This document shows, in pieces, positions 7,431 to 16,688 of a DNA stretch of 64,000 nt. The position numbers and the translations under genes are program-made. The stretch is taken from contig NZ_CP025512.1 in the NCBI RefSeq assembly GCF_003491345.1, positions 682,001 through 746,000 on the forward strand. Reading direction: 5' to 3'. Position 1 is the stretch's first letter, and each line of letters opens with the position of its first letter. Origin of the DNA: Neorhizobium sp. SOG26. Lineage in GTDB: Bacteria > Pseudomonadota > Alphaproteobacteria > Rhizobiales > Rhizobiaceae. Below the pieces are notes generated by a model. The model ran no database searches. It was not told the DNA's origin and worked only from the letters and a program-made list of their open reading frames with translations.

Positions 7431-9659
7431 ATGATGCGGCAATACGAGCTCGTCGAGCGGGTGCAGAGGTATAAGCCCGACGCCAACGAAGCTCTGCTCA
7501 ACAAGGCTTATGTCTATGCCATGCAGAAGCATGGCCAACAGAAGCGCGCCAGCGGCGACCCCTATATCTCCCATCCGCTGGAAGTAGCCGCCATCCTCAC
7601 CGAAATGCATCTCGATGAGTCGACGATCGCGGTCGCCCTGCTGCATGACACGATCGAGGACACGACGGCCACCCGCGCCGAGATCGACGAACTGTTCGGC
7701 GAAGACATCGGGCGTCTCGTCGAAGGGCTGACGAAGCTCAAGCGGCTCGACCTTGTGTCAAAAAAGGCCAAGCAGGCGGAAAACCTGCGCAAGCTGCTGC
7801 TCGCCATCTCCGACGACGTGCGCGTGCTTCTCGTCAAGCTTGCCGACCGCCTGCACAACATGCGCACGCTCGACCATATGAAGCCGGAGCAGAAGGCGCG
7901 CATTTCCGAAGAAACCATGGATATCTATGCGCCGCTTGCCGGCCGCATGGGCATGCAGGACATGCGCGACGAACTGGAGGACCTGTCCTTCCGCTACATC
8001 AATCCGGAAGCTTATGAGACGGTCACCCAGCGGCTTGCCAATCTTTCGGCCCGCAATGAGGGACTGATCAAGAAGATCGAGGATGAGCTGCGCGAATTGC
8101 TGGTCGCGAACGGTCTGCAGGACGCCGCGGTCAAGGGCCGCCAGAAGAAGCCGTATTCCATTTTCCGCAAGATGCAGTCAAAGTCGCTGTCGTTCGAGCA
8201 GCTCTCGGACCTCTACGGCTTCCGCATCATCGTTGGCGATATTCCGTCCTGCTATCGGGCCCTCGGAATCGTCCACACCCGCTGGCGCGTCGTGCCGGGC
8301 CGCTTCAAGGACTACATCTCCAACCCGAAGCAGAACGACTACCGCTCGATCCACACCACGATCGTCGGTCCTTCCCGCCAGCGTATCGAGCTGCAGATCC
8401 GAACCCAGCTGATGCAGGAAATCGCCGAATACGGCATCGCAGCCCATGCGCTTTACAAGGATGGTCGCGGAGCGGTGAAGGGTGGCGAACTCCTGCCGCG
8501 TGAATCGAGCGCCTATTCCTGGCTGCGGCACACGATTGAGGCACTCGCCGAAGGCGACAACCCGGAAGAATTCCTCGAGCACACCAAGCTCGAGCTCTTC
8601 CAGGACCAGGTCTTCTGCTTCACCCCGAAGGGCAAGCTGATCGCACTGCCGCGCGGCGCGACCCCGATCGACTTCGCCTATGCGGTCCACACCAATATCG
8701 GCGACACCACGGTTGGCGCCAAGATCAACGGCCGCATCATGCCGCTTGTCACCCGCCTCAACAACGGCGACGAGGTGGAGATCATTCGCTCCGGCGTGCA
8801 GGTACCGCCGGCGGCCTGGGAAGAAATCGTCGTCACCGGCAAGGCGCGTTCTGCCATCCGCCGTGCCACCCGCATGGCGATCCGCAAGCAGTATGCCGGC
8901 CTTGGCCACCGCATCCTGGAGCGCACCTTCGAGCGCGCCGGCAAGGTGTTCTCCAAGGAAACGCTGAAGCCCGCCCTGCATCGGCTCGCCCACAAGGACG
9001 TGGAAGACGCGATCGCAGCGGTCGGTCGTGGCGAACTGTCCTCGCTCGATGTGCTGCGCGCTGTCTTCCCGGATTACAAGGACGAGCGCGTCACGGTGAA
9101 GCCGTCGACAGACGATGGCTGGTTCAACATGCAGCATGCCTCCGGCATGGTCTTCAAGCTGCCGAACCAGCGCCGCATCACGCCGGAAGAGGCGGAAGCG
9201 GGTCCCGACCCGCTGCCGATCCGCGGCCTCAGCGGCAATATTCGCGTGCAATTTGCGCCAAGCGGCGCCGTGCCCGGAGACCGCATCGTCGGCATCATGG
9301 ACGAAGGCAAGGGCATCACCATCTACCCGATCCAGGCGCCGGCGCTGCAGCATTTCGATGACCAGCCGGAGCGGTGGATCGACGTGCGCTGGGATCTTGA
9401 CGAGGCGAACAAGTCGCGCTTCCCGGTCAAGATCGAGGTCAACACCATCAACGAGCCCGGGACGCTTGCCACCGTCGCCCAGACGATCGGCCAGCTCGAC
9501 ATCAACATCCGCTCGCTCGCCATGGGCAGCAACCGCGCCGCCGACTTCTCGGAACTGACGATGGAAGTCGAGGTCTGGGACCTGCGGCAGCTGAACCAGC
9601 TCCTGAGCCACCTGAAGGAGCTCGATTGCGTCGCTAACCTGCGGCGGGTCTACGACTAG
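7431..9659 (+). CDS. rsh: Bifunctional (p)ppGpp synthetase/hydrolase Rsh
   Basis: A 742-aa RelA/SpoT homologue controlling the stringent response. The N-terminal HD hydrolase domain shows His48 and the His72-Asp73 pair in ALLHDTIEDT. The synthetase domain follows with KPYSIFRKMQSK and the RFKD signature near residue 290. RxKD is typical of bifunctional enzymes, against ExDD in synthetase-only RelA. A TGS domain starts near residue 390 (FTPKGKLIALPRGATPIDFAY) and an ACT domain occupies the last 75 residues. The start is MMRQYELVE at 7431. An upstream in-frame ATG at 7356 would add 25 unconserved residues. It is the single Rsh of this window, as is usual in Rhizobiales. Confidence 0.96.
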   Translation: MMRQYELVERVQRYKPDANEALLNKAYVYAMQKHGQQKRASGDPYISHPLEVAAILTEMHLDESTIAVALLHDTIEDTTATRAEIDELFGEDIGRLVEGLTKLKRLDLVSKKAKQAENLRKLLLAISDDVRVLLVKLADRLHNMRTLDHMKPEQKARISEETMDIYAPLAGRMGMQDMRDELEDLSFRYINPEAYETVTQRLANLSARNEGLIKKIEDELRELLVANGLQDAAVKGRQKKPYSIFRKMQSKSLSFEQLSDLYGFRIIVGDIPSCYRALGIVHTRWRVVPGRFKDYISNPKQNDYRSIHTTIVGPSRQRIELQIRTQLMQEIAEYGIAAHALYKDGRGAVKGGELLPRESSAYSWLRHTIEALAEGDNPEEFLEHTKLELFQDQVFCFTPKGKLIALPRGATPIDFAYAVHTNIGDTTVGAKINGRIMPLVTRLNNGDEVEIIRSGVQVPPAAWEEIVVTGKARSAIRRATRMAIRKQYAGLGHRILERTFERAGKVFSKETLKPALHRLAHKDVEDAIAAVGRGELSSLDVLRAVFPDYKDERVTVKPSTDDGWFNMQHASGMVFKLPNQRRITPEEAEAGPDPLPIRGLSGNIRVQFAPSGAVPGDRIVGIMDEGKGITIYPIQAPALQHFDDQPERWIDVRWDLDEANKSRFPVKIEVNTINEPGTLATVAQTIGQLDINIRSLAMGSNRAADFSELTMEVEVWDLRQLNQLLSHLKELDCVANLRRVYD

Positions 9660-9674
9660 CCGCAGAATGGCACA

Positions 9675-11117
9675 CTACGCGTGGCGGTAACGCTTGCCGC
9701 GCATGTAACCCGTCATGCGGTTCCTGACGCCGGAGGGCCGCTCGGGGTCGGCGAGGTCGGACTCGGCCAGCAGTTCCTCGTCTGCCGTCAGTTCGCGGAT
9801 AGGCACAGCAACCAGCCCGCGACGGTCTTGCCGGTTGAGGCTGTCGATCGCGCGGATCAGTGAGCCGTGTTTTTCCATCTCGGCGGCAATGTCGGCCGGC
9901 TTGCAGCCCAGGTGCTCCGCCAGGAGATCGTTTCGCTCGGCCATGATCTGTGCTGCCGTTGCATCATCGGGTTTCGCCTCGATGATGACGTCGCATTCGG
10001 TGTCATAGCCCATCGACCGGTTGTTGAGGTTGGCGGATCCGAGCTTCAGCACGCGGTCGTCCATGATCATGATCTTGGCGTGGACATAGATGGGCTTTCG
10101 AGCGTCGTTCACCGGATAAAGCAGCCGGAACCGATCATGGAAGTCGGCCTCGTGCGCAAGCTTCATCAGCCGGATGCGGGCCGTATCCATGGCCTTGGCT
10201 TCGAGCCAGCCATCGGCACCCTCGGGATTGATGATCACCACTTCCGGACCGTCCGGTTCGCGCAACCGTTCGGCAATCGCCTCGGCAATCGTGCGGGAGG
10301 CGAAATACTGGCTTTCGATATAGAGCCACTTTTTGGCGCTGCGGATCATCGCCAGCTTCATCGCCTCGATCTCGCAGACCTGCCGCTGGTCTTCATATTC
10401 CGGCAATGTCCGGGCAATGCCGATCTCGATGTCGCGGAATTCCACCTCGAGCTCGCGTGGCCAAGGGTCGGATGTAGCCTCCACCGGCTCAAGCTTCTCA
10501 TGCGTCGCATGCTCCCACCGCACCCGCGCAAGCTCGCCCAGCATGGCGGCCGCAGGTCCGGAAACGCAGGTCGTCGCGTCGTGCCACGGCCCTTGCGCAA
10601 ACCCCATGGGCGAGCGGCGCCGCTTGTCGTGCGCCAGGTGGTCGCGCGTGTCCCAGCGTCCGATGGTCATGTCGATGCCGCCGCAAAAGGCCACACGGTC
10701 GTCGATCACCAGCAGCTTCATGTGATGTGCCGACATTGGCGGATGCGCGCCATCAAGCTTCAGGCGCACCTGCTTGGAGAACATCCAGCTGAGGATATAG
10801 AAGGGCGTCTCGCCTCGGGTGATCGAGTTGATCAGGCCGATGTCCCATTTGAGGATACGGATGTCGAGTTCGCTGAGCTGGTCCGCCAGCCAGTTGAGGA
10901 ATTTGCCGAGCTTTTCCGGCGCTTCGTCCTCGTCTTCGCCCGGCACCAGATCGATGCGCGTGTCGAAATCCCAGCCGATCATGAAGATCGACTTCTGCGC
11001 CCGCATCATCGCGTCTCGCGCATAGCGGAAGAAGTCGGCTGCATCGATGATGACGCTTGCCCGATCCGCCTGCCGCACCCGCCAGCACGTCTCGCCTTCC
11101 ACAAGTAGCGTCGTCAT
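9675..11117 (-). CDS. Phospholipase D-like protein with two HKD motifs
   Basis: A 480-aa protein with two phospholipase D catalytic motifs: HMKLLVIDD (His132, Lys134, Asp139) and HAKIMIMDD further on, followed by GSANLNNRSMG. Members hydrolyse or transfer phosphatidyl groups; cardiolipin synthases and phospholipases D share this architecture. No N-terminal membrane segments are present, unlike bacterial cardiolipin synthases ClsA/ClsC, so a soluble phospholipase D is more likely. The start is ATG 11117 with GGACGGAC upstream; a TTG four codons earlier is also possible. It is convergent with rsh, with only 15 bp between the stops. Confidence 0.88.
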   Translation of the reverse strand: MTTLLVEGETCWRVRQADRASVIIDAADFFRYARDAMMRAQKSIFMIGWDFDTRIDLVPGEDEDEAPEKLGKFLNWLADQLSELDIRILKWDIGLINSITRGETPFYILSWMFSKQVRLKLDGAHPPMSAHHMKLLVIDDRVAFCGGIDMTIGRWDTRDHLAHDKRRRSPMGFAQGPWHDATTCVSGPAAAMLGELARVRWEHATHEKLEPVEATSDPWPRELEVEFRDIEIGIARTLPEYEDQRQVCEIEAMKLAMIRSAKKWLYIESQYFASRTIAEAIAERLREPDGPEVVIINPEGADGWLEAKAMDTARIRLMKLAHEADFHDRFRLLYPVNDARKPIYVHAKIMIMDDRVLKLGSANLNNRSMGYDTECDVIIEAKPDDATAAQIMAERNDLLAEHLGCKPADIAAEMEKHGSLIRAIDSLNRQDRRGLVAVPIRELTADEELLAESDLADPERPSGVRNRMTGYMRGKRYRHA

Positions 11118-11331
11118 GTGTCCGTCCAACTGAAGCTATGAGCATGGACATATAGGGGAGGGCGCGCGGCGGTCGAGATGGCTGGAACACCGATCATGCA
11201 TCCTTCTTTCGGTGAGCGAGTTATGCGCTCATCTTTCGCGAAGGATGACGACATGACCAGCATACATGCCGCATGCGCCGCCCGCCGACCGGGCCATCTC
11301 CGTCGGCGGCTGGGCTGGAGGACCTGAGCCG

Positions 11332-11934
11332 ATGGAAGGGTTTGTTCATTCCATGATGCAGCAGTTCGGCGTCTTCGGCATCGCGCTCCTGATGTTCCTC
11401 GAAAACATCTTCCCGCCGATCCCCTCTGAACTCATCATGCCGCTTGCCGGATACCTTTCCACGCAGGGCGACATGAGCATCTTTGCGGTCGTTGCTGCCG
11501 GCTCGGTCGGATCGCTGCTCGGCATCATCCCCTGGTATTTCCTGGGCCGCATGCTCGGAGAGAAGCGGCTCAAATCCTTCGCCGCCCGCCACGGGCGGTG
11601 GGTTACCATGTCGCCGGAGGATATCGAGACGGCGGGCGAACGCTTCCGTCGTCACGGCCGCCTGTCGGTGCTTGTCGGTCGCCTCATCCCGACGGTGCGC
11701 ACGCTGATTTCCGTGCCGGCCGGTATCGCCCGGATGCCGTTCTGGCAGTTCCTGCTGTATTCGGCAGTCGGCAGCGTCATCTGGACGGCAGCGCTCGCCT
11801 TCGCGGGCTACGGGCTCGGCCAGGCCTACGAGGTGGTGAAGGACTATGTAGACCCGGTCTCGACCGGCATCTTCGTCATCATCGTTGTCGCTTATGCCTA
11901 CCGGGTGATCACTTTCAAGCCGCATACCAGCTGA
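11332..11934 (+). CDS. DedA family membrane protein
   Basis: A 200-aa polytopic inner-membrane protein of the DedA/SNARE-associated (VTT) family, implicated in undecaprenyl-phosphate or phospholipid recycling. Visible features are the N-terminal FLENIFPPIPSE motif, the GxxxG-rich AAGSVGSLLGIIPWYFLGR helix, and the diagnostic Gly-Arg-Leu-Ile-Pro segment with following Arg (residues near 121-130). The start at 11332 has GGAGG ten bases upstream. An in-frame ATG at 11266 would add 22 residues that do not look like the family. Confidence 0.93.
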   Translation: MEGFVHSMMQQFGVFGIALLMFLENIFPPIPSELIMPLAGYLSTQGDMSIFAVVAAGSVGSLLGIIPWYFLGRMLGEKRLKSFAARHGRWVTMSPEDIETAGERFRRHGRLSVLVGRLIPTVRTLISVPAGIARMPFWQFLLYSAVGSVIWTAALAFAGYGLGQAYEVVKDYVDPVSTGIFVIIVVAYAYRVITFKPHTS

Positions 11935-12035
11935 TGCCATGCTCTGGATGCAGGGCTGACAGGCATTGCCAGCGTTGGTAACGCGGGCCGTCCGATCGTA
12001 TATTGCTGCAGCGCAAAAGAAGAGAAAGAAGAAAG

Positions 12036-12191
12036 ATGTTTGACACTGTTCGCAAGTTTGCCCGTGCCTTCCGCGCCCCCTCGTTCCAGGATCGCGAAAT
12101 GGCCTATCTCAACGAAGCCCGCGACCGCGTGGACCTCGAGTACCGCATGCGCGAGATCGACCGCGGCCTGTTCCGCAAGACCGGTTTCTGA
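12036..12191 (+). CDS. DUF3563 family small protein
   Basis: A 51-aa protein starting MFDTVRKFARAF and rich in charged residues (Glu, Arg, Asp). It appears fully helical and has no membrane segment. It fits the DUF3563 family as I remember it: an aromatic-basic N-terminus, then a YLNEARDRVDLEYRMREID stretch. The start is set by AGAAAGAAGAAAG before the ATG at 12036. Function is unknown. It stands alone between dedA and acpS. Confidence 0.8.
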   Translation: MFDTVRKFARAFRAPSFQDREMAYLNEARDRVDLEYRMREIDRGLFRKTGF

Positions 12192-12349
12192 TCCGGCTTA
12201 TAACTGGCGTACCCGGACGGTTTCGTTCGGGTCCGATGCCTCCCGGCCGCTCATTTGCTGTGAGCCGTGCTGCAAACGCCGCATGAAGCGCTTGACGTCC
12301 AGCCCTTCAGCACACACCTGATGCTGATTGGCAAGACGCAGGAGAATGC

Positions 12350-12754
12350 ATGATCATCGGCATGGGAAGCGACCTGATCGATATCCGTCGCGTGGAAAAA
12401 TCGATCGAGCGCTTCGGCGAACGCTTCACCCACCGCTGTTTCACCGAAATCGAACGCAACAAGTCCGATCGCCGGCAGAACCGCGCCGCCTCCTATGCCA
12501 AGCGTTTTGCCGCCAAGGAGGCGTGCTCCAAGGCGCTTGGCACCGGTATCGCCCAAGGCGTCTTCTGGAAGGACATGGGCGTCGTCAACCTGCCCAGCGG
12601 CAAGCCGACCATGGTCTTGACCAATGGCGCGGGTGAAAAGCTGGCCTCCATGATGCCGGCCGGTCACGAAGCCTTCATCCACGTCACCATCACCGACGAA
12701 TACCCGTACGCACAGGCCTTCGTTGTCATTGAAGCAAGGCCAAGCGCTGGTTGA
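12350..12754 (+). CDS. acpS: Holo-[acyl-carrier-protein] synthase
   Basis: A 134-aa phosphopantetheinyl transferase that loads 4'-phosphopantetheine from CoA onto apo-ACP. The Mg/CoA-binding motifs are present: [13 protein letters not shown] at residues 4-16 and [15 protein letters not shown] at residues 52-66. The ATG at 12350 follows an AGGAGA ribosome-binding site. It heads the acpS-lepB-rnc-era run, with lepB starting 102 bp after the stop at the chosen GTG. Confidence 0.96.
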   Translation: MIIGMGSDLIDIRRVEKSIERFGERFTHRCFTEIERNKSDRRQNRAASYAKRFAAKEACSKALGTGIAQGVFWKDMGVVNLPSGKPTMVLTNGAGEKLASMMPAGHEAFIHVTITDEYPYAQAFVVIEARPSAG

Positions 12755-12856
12755 CGCACCATGCGTCCGGGGCCCAAGCGGTGGATGAGCCATTGCCGCG
12801 GCTTTGCGAAGGGTTTAGAAAGCGGCACGCCGCTGACGATAGAAAGAAAACGGAAC

Positions 12857-13606
12857 GTGTCTGACAGAGCCGAGACGAAGTCGCAGAACAGCCTTTGGGA
12901 AAACATCAAGGTCATTATTCAGGCTTTGTTGCTGGCAATGGTGATCCGCACCGTCCTCTTCCAGCCCTTCACCATCCCCTCCGGCTCGATGATGCCGACG
13001 CTGCTGGTCGGCGACTACATCTTCGTCAACAAGTTCGCCTACGGGTACTCCAAGTACTCCATGCCGTTCTCGCCGAACCTGTTCTCGGGCCGCATCCTGC
13101 AGTTCAGCGAACCGAAGCGCGGTGACGTCATCGTCTTCCGCCTGCCGAGCCACCCCGACATCGACTACATCAAGCGCCTGATCGGCCTGCCGGGCGACAA
13201 GGTGCAGATGATCAACGGTGTGCTGCACGTCAACGGCCAGGCCGTGCCGAAGGTCGTCGATGGCACCTTCACCTCCGATTACGCCCTTGATCCGGGCACC
13301 AACGTACCGGTCTACCGCGAAACGCTCGACAACGGCGTCACCTACGACACGCTCGATCATTCGCCCGTCTCGCGCGGTGACAACACCCAGGAATTCGTCG
13401 TGCCGGAAGGCCATTACTTCTTCATGGGCGACAACCGCGACAACTCGCTCGACAGCCGCTTTGACGTCGGCATGGTGCCGGCTGAAAACCTCGTCGGTCG
13501 CGCCAGCGTCATCTTCTTCTCGCTTGGCAACGACACCTCGTTCCGCGAGATCTGGAAGTGGCCGACCAACATGCGTTGGGACCGGATCTTCAAAGGCGTC
13601 CACTGA
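12857..13606 (+). CDS. lepB: Signal peptidase I
   Basis: A 249-aa membrane-anchored serine protease that removes signal peptides from Sec-exported proteins. One N-terminal transmembrane helix (residues about 18-40) is followed by box B with the nucleophile Ser in PSGSMMPTL, box D with the general-base Lys in DYIKRLIGLPGD, and box E in MGDNRDNSLDSR. I chose GTG 12857 (VSDRAETKSQNS) because it gives the usual rhizobial length. The frame stays open to 12761, but the extra 32 residues are basic and not family-like. The stop overlaps the rnc start (TGATG). Confidence 0.93.
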   Translation: MSDRAETKSQNSLWENIKVIIQALLLAMVIRTVLFQPFTIPSGSMMPTLLVGDYIFVNKFAYGYSKYSMPFSPNLFSGRILQFSEPKRGDVIVFRLPSHPDIDYIKRLIGLPGDKVQMINGVLHVNGQAVPKVVDGTFTSDYALDPGTNVPVYRETLDNGVTYDTLDHSPVSRGDNTQEFVVPEGHYFFMGDNRDNSLDSRFDVGMVPAENLVGRASVIFFSLGNDTSFREIWKWPTNMRWDRIFKGVH

Positions 13607-14319
13607 TGAAAACGAAGCCGCTGTCGGCAGAGGAACGCGGTCAGCTTGAATCGGTGATCGGCCATAGCTTTGCCGACAAGCAATGGCTCGACCGCGCCCT
13701 GACCCATGCAAGTACCGGTGCTGCCAAGACCGGCAATTACGAACGGCTGGAGTTCCTGGGCGACCGTGTACTCGGCCTCTGCGTGGCCGAGCTGTTGTTC
13801 CGAACGTTCCGCGCTGCTGCCGAAGGGGAACTTTCGGTGCGCCTCAACCAGTTGGTCAGCGCAGAAAGCTGCGCCGAGATTGCTGACGAACTCGAACTGC
13901 ACCGCTTCATACGCACCGGCGCGGATGTGAAGAAGCTCACCGGCAAGCGGATGATGAACGTCCGCGCCGATGTTGTGGAAAGCCTGATCGCAGCGCTCTA
14001 TCTTGATGGTGGGCTGGAAGCGGCCCGCGCCTTCATCCTGAAGCATTGGGGCGAGCGTGCAACCCGGGCCGATGGTGCAAGGCGCGATGCCAAGACCGAG
14101 CTCCAGGAATGGGCGCATGCAAGGTTCGGCCTGACGCCCGCCTATCGCGTGGACGACCGTTCGGGACCAGACCACGATCCGCGCTTCACTGTCACGGTGG
14201 AGGTGACGGGCGTGGAGCCGGAAACCGGCGTCGATCGCTCCAAGCGTGCCGCCGAACAGGTCGCCGCAACAAAGATGCTAGAACGTGAAGGTGTGTGGCA
14301 GAAGCCCGCCGAAGAATGA
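13606..14319 (+). CDS. rnc: Ribonuclease III
   Basis: A 237-aa double-strand-specific endoribonuclease that processes rRNA precursors and other duplex RNA. The catalytic signature is NYERLEFLGDRVLGL near residues 44-58, and further acidic residues follow in the MNVRADVVESLIAALYLDGG segment. The C-terminal 70 residues form a double-stranded RNA-binding domain (KTELQEWAHARFG ... RAAEQVAATKMLE). The ATG at 13606 overlaps the lepB stop by one base, indicating translational coupling. era follows one base after the stop. Confidence 0.96.
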   Translation: MKTKPLSAEERGQLESVIGHSFADKQWLDRALTHASTGAAKTGNYERLEFLGDRVLGLCVAELLFRTFRAAAEGELSVRLNQLVSAESCAEIADELELHRFIRTGADVKKLTGKRMMNVRADVVESLIAALYLDGGLEAARAFILKHWGERATRADGARRDAKTELQEWAHARFGLTPAYRVDDRSGPDHDPRFTVTVEVTGVEPETGVDRSKRAAEQVAATKMLEREGVWQKPAEE

Positions 14320-14320
14320 A

Positions 14321-15268
14321 ATGGAACACATGAGCGACGAAGAACACATCGCGGGCGAAGAAGCAGAAGCCGGCGCGACCCATTCCGGTTTTGTGGCGCT
14401 GATCGGCCCCACCAATGCCGGCAAGTCGACGCTGATGAACCGCCTCGTCGGCGCCAAGGTGTCGATCGTCAGCCACAAGGTGCAGACGACGCGCGCCATC
14501 GTGCGCGGCATCGCCATCCACAACAACGCGCAGATCGTCTTCATGGACACGCCCGGCATCTTCAAGCCGCGTCGCCGGCTGGATCGCGCCATGGTCACCT
14601 CTGCCTGGGGCGGCGCCAAGGATGCCGACTTCATCATGCTGCTTATCGACAGCGAGCGCGGCCTTCGCGGGGATGCGGAAGCGATCCTGCAGGGCCTGAA
14701 GGAAGTGCCGCAGCCGAAGATCCTCGTCCTCAACAAGATCGACCAGGTGAAGCGGGAAGACCTGCTGGCGCTGTCGGCAGCCGCAAACGAGTCCGTCGCT
14801 TTCGAACGCACCTTCATGATCTCGGCCACCAATGGCTCCGGCTGTGACGACCTGATGGACTATCTCGCCGAAACGCTGCCGGAAGGCCCGTGGTATTACC
14901 CGGAAGACCAGATCTCCGATCTCCCGATGCGCCAGCTTGCCGCGGAAATCACCCGCGAGAAGCTTTTCCTGCGTCTTCACCAGGAACTTCCCTACGCCAG
15001 CCACGTCGAGACGGAAAAGTGGGAAGAGCGCAAGGATGGGTCTGTTCGCATCGAGCAGGTGATCTACGTCGAGCGTGAAAGCCAGAAGAAGATCGCGCTC
15101 GGCAAGAACGGCGAGGCGATCAAGGCAATCTCCACCGCGTCGCGCAAGGAACTCGCCGAGATCCTCGAGCAGCCGGTGCACCTCTTCCTGTTCGTCAAGG
15201 TTCGCGAGAACTGGGGCGATGACCCGGAGCGGTTCCGCGAGATGGGACTGGATTTCCCCAAGGGGTAA
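14321..15268 (+). CDS. era: GTPase Era
   Basis: A 315-aa (or 312-aa) essential GTPase that binds 16S rRNA during 30S assembly. G-motifs are visible: G1 GPTNAGKST, G3 DTPGIF, G4 NKID. The C-terminal KH RNA-binding domain contains the IVYVERESQKKI-like region (here VIYVERESQKKIALGKNG). The acidic N-terminal leader (SDEEHIAGEEAEAG) is variable among rhizobia. Two ATGs compete: 14321, one base after the rnc stop, and 14330; neither has a strong Shine-Dalgarno sequence. I used the coupled one. Confidence 0.95.
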   Translation: MEHMSDEEHIAGEEAEAGATHSGFVALIGPTNAGKSTLMNRLVGAKVSIVSHKVQTTRAIVRGIAIHNNAQIVFMDTPGIFKPRRRLDRAMVTSAWGGAKDADFIMLLIDSERGLRGDAEAILQGLKEVPQPKILVLNKIDQVKREDLLALSAAANESVAFERTFMISATNGSGCDDLMDYLAETLPEGPWYYPEDQISDLPMRQLAAEITREKLFLRLHQELPYASHVETEKWEERKDGSVRIEQVIYVERESQKKIALGKNGEAIKAISTASRKELAEILEQPVHLFLFVKVRENWGDDPERFREMGLDFPKG

Positions 15269-15320
15269 GCCAGTGCCGCGAGGCAGTAGCGATCGAGCCA
15301 GTTGATCGATCACAGGAGCA

Positions 15321-15339
15321 GGGGGCGGCAGGCGCCCCC
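15321..15339. terminator. GC-rich stem-loop between convergent era and the downstream gene
   Basis: GGGGGCG at 15321-15327 pairs with CGCCCCC at 15333-15339 around a 5-base loop. It sits between the ends of era (+) and the minus-strand periplasmic-protein gene. There is no U tract on either side, so it may be only a transcript-end stabilising hairpin. Confidence 0.35.
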
Positions 15340-15354
15340 CAAACGCGCCTTACA

Positions 15355-15750
15355 TCACTTCTTCTGCCGGTCCATCAGCGCCTTGACTTCCTGGTAGCGG
15401 CGACGGTTTTCCTGTTCGGCTTCGTTCGGGCCGTAGCAGGTTTTCGAGATGCAGAAGCGCAACAGGTTGAACGGCGGCTGGGCCTTGTCGAACTCGCATT
15501 CCACCTCGTTGTTGAAGTCGGTCGGCTTGGCGTCCTCGCGGGTGGAATAAGTCAGCCTTGCACCCGGCGGGTCCAGTTCGGGAAACGACTGCACGACGCC
15601 GGTCTTGATCGTCGGGATCAGCAGGAAATTCTTCGCCACCATGACGCAGGCCTGTTCAAGCTGCGCGGATTGTGCGGCCGCCGGCGGCGCCGCCAGGATG
15701 ACGGCGGGCAGGGCTGCGGCTAAGGCGGCAATGGTGACGGCGGTTCTCAT
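15355..15750 (-). CDS. Small periplasmic protein of unknown function
   Basis: A 131-aa protein with an Ala-rich signal peptide (residues about 1-30, ending AAAQS). The mature part contains four Cys (one in QACVM, one in VECEF, two in FCISKTCYG) that could form disulfides in the periplasm. The C-terminal 25 residues are strongly charged (QENRRRYQEVKALMDRQKK). I do not recognise a named domain. The start at 15750 has a GGGGAG ribosome-binding site; the open frame extends further upstream without family support. It is divergent from recO. Confidence 0.75.
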   Translation of the reverse strand: MRTAVTIAALAAALPAVILAAPPAAAQSAQLEQACVMVAKNFLLIPTIKTGVVQSFPELDPPGARLTYSTREDAKPTDFNNEVECEFDKAQPPFNLLRFCISKTCYGPNEAEQENRRRYQEVKALMDRQKK

Positions 15751-15932
15751 GAAGTCTCCCCAGATCTGGTAATCGTCCGATGCGCAGGGAAATTGCGGCA
15801 GAAGCGAATTTGTTCCAGCCCAGCGACAGATATTTGGAACATTACCGATCACGCCCATTGGCAGAAACCGATTCAGCCTGAACGACTTATCGGCTAGAAC
15901 TGAATCATCTTGGAAGGATGTTGAAGCGGCGC

Positions 15933-16685
15933 ATGCAGTGGCAGGATGAGGCAATCATCATCGGCGTCAAACGCCATGGCGAGACGAGCGTCATCGCCGA
16001 GGTAATGACGCGCACCCGCGGCCGCCATCTCGGGCTCGTTCGCGGTGGGCGTTCGCGCGCCATGCAGCCGGTCCTGCAGGCAGGCAACCGTGTCGAAGCC
16101 GTCTGGCGCGCCCGGCTCGACGAGCACCTGGGAGAGTTCAAGCTGGAACCGGTCCGCTTGCGTGCCGCCAAGATGATGGAGACCGCGACCGCCGTTTATG
16201 GTGTGCAGGCCATGGGCGCTCTGCTGCGGCTCCTGCCGGAGCGGGACCCGCACCCGCATCTGTTCGAGGCGCTGGATGTCATTCTCGAAGCCCTGGATGA
16301 TCCGGCCGATGCCGGCGAGCTTTTCGTGCGCTTCGAGCTTGCGGTCCTGAACGACCTCGGCTTCGGCCTCGACCTGACGGAATGCGCGGCAACCGGACGG
16401 CGCGACAGCCTCGTTTACGTCTCGCCGAAAAGCGGCCGCGCCGTCTCGAAGGATGCCGGGGCGCCTTATGCCGACCGGATGCTCGCCCTGCCGGATTTCC
16501 TCACCGAAGGAGCGGCACGCGCCGCCGATCGCGATGGCATGGCCGCCGCATTCCGCCTTACCGGGCATTTCCTGCACCGGCACGTCTATGAACCGCGGGG
16601 CCTGACGGAAAACGCCGCCCGGGACGGTTTTGTCCAGGCGGCGTTGAAAGCCTTGTCGCAGAAGCCGGATCGGCAGGCGGGCTAA
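15933..16685 (+). CDS. recO: DNA repair protein RecO
   Basis: A 250-aa protein acting with RecR/RecF to load RecA on SSB-coated single-stranded DNA. The N-terminal OB-fold begins [17 protein letters not shown] and includes the GLVRGGRSR loop. The helical C-terminal part shows LALLELLARLLPER-like helices ([17 protein letters not shown]) and the [22 protein letters not shown] region, which lacks the full four-Cys zinc site of some RecO proteins. The ATG at 15933 is preferred to that at 15918, which sits directly on the GGAAGG sequence. It is separated from era by the minus-strand gene at 15355-15750. Confidence 0.93.
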   Translation: MQWQDEAIIIGVKRHGETSVIAEVMTRTRGRHLGLVRGGRSRAMQPVLQAGNRVEAVWRARLDEHLGEFKLEPVRLRAAKMMETATAVYGVQAMGALLRLLPERDPHPHLFEALDVILEALDDPADAGELFVRFELAVLNDLGFGLDLTECAATGRRDSLVYVSPKSGRAVSKDAGAPYADRMLALPDFLTEGAARAADRDGMAAAFRLTGHFLHRHVYEPRGLTENAARDGFVQAALKALSQKPDRQAG

Positions 16686-16688
16686 GAA